Origin: an uncultured Pelagibacteraceae bacterium
Lineage (GTDB): Bacteria; Pseudomonadota; Alphaproteobacteria; Pelagibacterales; Pelagibacteraceae
Direction: 5' to 3'
Assembly (NCBI GenBank): GCA_902606105.1
Contig: CACLFK010000009.1
Span: 1-32,923, forward strand
Length of the DNA: 32,923 nucleotides
Numbering within the stretch: position 1 is the first letter of the stretch; each line of letters begins with the position of its first letter. The position numbers and the translations under genes were made by a program. The notes under the pieces are model-generated. The model saw only the letters and a list, made by a program, of their open reading frames with translations. It was not told the DNA's origin and searched no databases. Shown piece after piece: positions 32,539 through 32,923 of this stretch.

Positions 32539-32923
32539 TTTTGCTTTAAGATTGCCATCAATTTCATCTAAAAATTGATTTGTTGTTAAGTATTTACTTG
32601 ATGGACCAATTAGTATTGCTAAATCTTTTGTCATAGCTCCGTTTTCAACACATTCAATACAAACTTTTTCAATTGTTTGTGCAAATTTTATTAATTCATC
32701 ATTGCTATCAAGTTTTCCTCTGTGTGCTAGTCCTCTTGTCCAGGCAAAAATAGATGCGATAGGATTTGTTGAAGTCTCTTTACCTTGTTGGTGCATTCTA
32801 TAATGTCTTGTCACTGTTCCATGAGCAGCTTCTGCTTCCATAATTTTTCCATCTGGGGTAAGAAGTGTACTAGTCATCAATCCTAATGAGCCATAACCTT
32901 GTGCCATAGTGTCAGATTGAACA
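32530..32923 (-). CDS. icd: Isocitrate dehydrogenase, C-terminal part (5' end outside window)
   Basis: The frame runs off the right edge. The visible 130 residues read [23 protein letters not shown] at the start, then [13 protein letters not shown] and [21 protein letters not shown], the C-terminal hallmarks of the dimeric NADP-dependent isocitrate dehydrogenases (eukaryote-like type II subfamily). The HGTVTRHYR segment carries the NADP-selecting residues. The internal ATG at 32907 is not the start, since coding sequence continues upstream of it. TCA-cycle enzyme making 2-oxoglutarate and NADPH. It ends inside the alaS 3' end, with a 9-nt overlap. Confidence 0.95.
   Translation of the reverse strand, partial: VQSDTMAQGYGSLGLMTSTLLTPDGKIMEAEAAHGTVTRHYRMHQQGKETSTNPIASIFAWTRGLAHRGKLDSNDELIKFAQTIEKVCIECVENGAMTKDLAILIGPSSKYLTTNQFLDEIDGNLKAKLN

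Noticed and set aside
1..32923. CRISPR array, insertion sequence, prophage, integrase or toxin-antitoxin system
   Set aside because: No regularly spaced repeats, transposase or integrase motifs, or attachment-site duplications were found; tRNA-Leu has no adjacent integrase and no visible repeated 3' end.

Overview
The window looks like a stretch of a SAR11-clade alphaproteobacterial genome (Candidatus Pelagibacter or a close relative). The base composition is strongly AT-rich and the genes are packed with almost no spacers. Many neighbours overlap by 1-23 nt, and several convergent pairs meet or overlap at their stop codons. Diagnostic content includes a proteorhodopsin followed by a ferredoxin and a ferredoxin reductase, an alphaproteobacterial-type DksA without a complete zinc finger, and an alphaproteobacterial GAAC-N7-GAAC LexA-type box. 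No insertion sequence, prophage, CRISPR array, rRNA or non-coding stretch over 300 nt was seen. The longest intergenic gap is about 210 nt (8856-9065), upstream of proteorhodopsin.

Layout. 1-6952 is core metabolism: the 3' end of a possible AsmA-like gene, fumC, a MazG-type pyrophosphohydrolase, nadA-nadC, tRNA-Leu(GAG), ygfZ, and a dihydroorotase-family gene with an altered first metal-binding motif. 6957-8855 is a propionyl-CoA synthetase (prpE). 9066-11937 is a light/redox block: a blue-tuned proteorhodopsin with its own terminator, then ferredoxin, ferredoxin-NADP reductase and a GST-like protein read as one unit. 11940-12656 (minus) is dksA followed by two unannotated, overlapping small membrane-protein genes of 42 and 31 codons. 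12734-16515 is a three-gene unit: a GT39-type membrane glycosyltransferase, a GT2 glycosyltransferase and a formylglycine-type sulfatase/phosphonate monoester hydrolase.

16519-23820 looks catabolic. It holds a complete TRAP transporter (dctQM on minus, dctP on plus), an FAH-family hydrolase, a two-domain extradiol dioxygenase, an MhpA-like flavin hydroxylase, a BKACE-family beta-keto acid cleavage enzyme and a small cysteine-tailed protein. Together they suggest uptake, hydroxylation, ring cleavage and C-C hydrolysis of a hydroxy-aromatic acid. 23867-25520 is umuDC, with a LexA-type box abutting the umuD start codon. 25686-28514 is a tight chain: a GFA-like zinc protein, a 37-codon ORF, D-glycerate 3-kinase and a TolC-like outer-membrane protein. 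28623-32923 is recA (with a degenerate SOS-like box and a strong terminator), alaS, and the 3' part of an icd gene running off the window.

The most interesting items are the two abutting palindromes in front of proteorhodopsin, the coupled small membrane-protein genes behind dksA, the apparent aromatic-acid catabolic cluster with its own transporter, and the shared promoter/operator architecture of umuDC and recA. All functions are read from sequence motifs and remembered family features; no database search was run.
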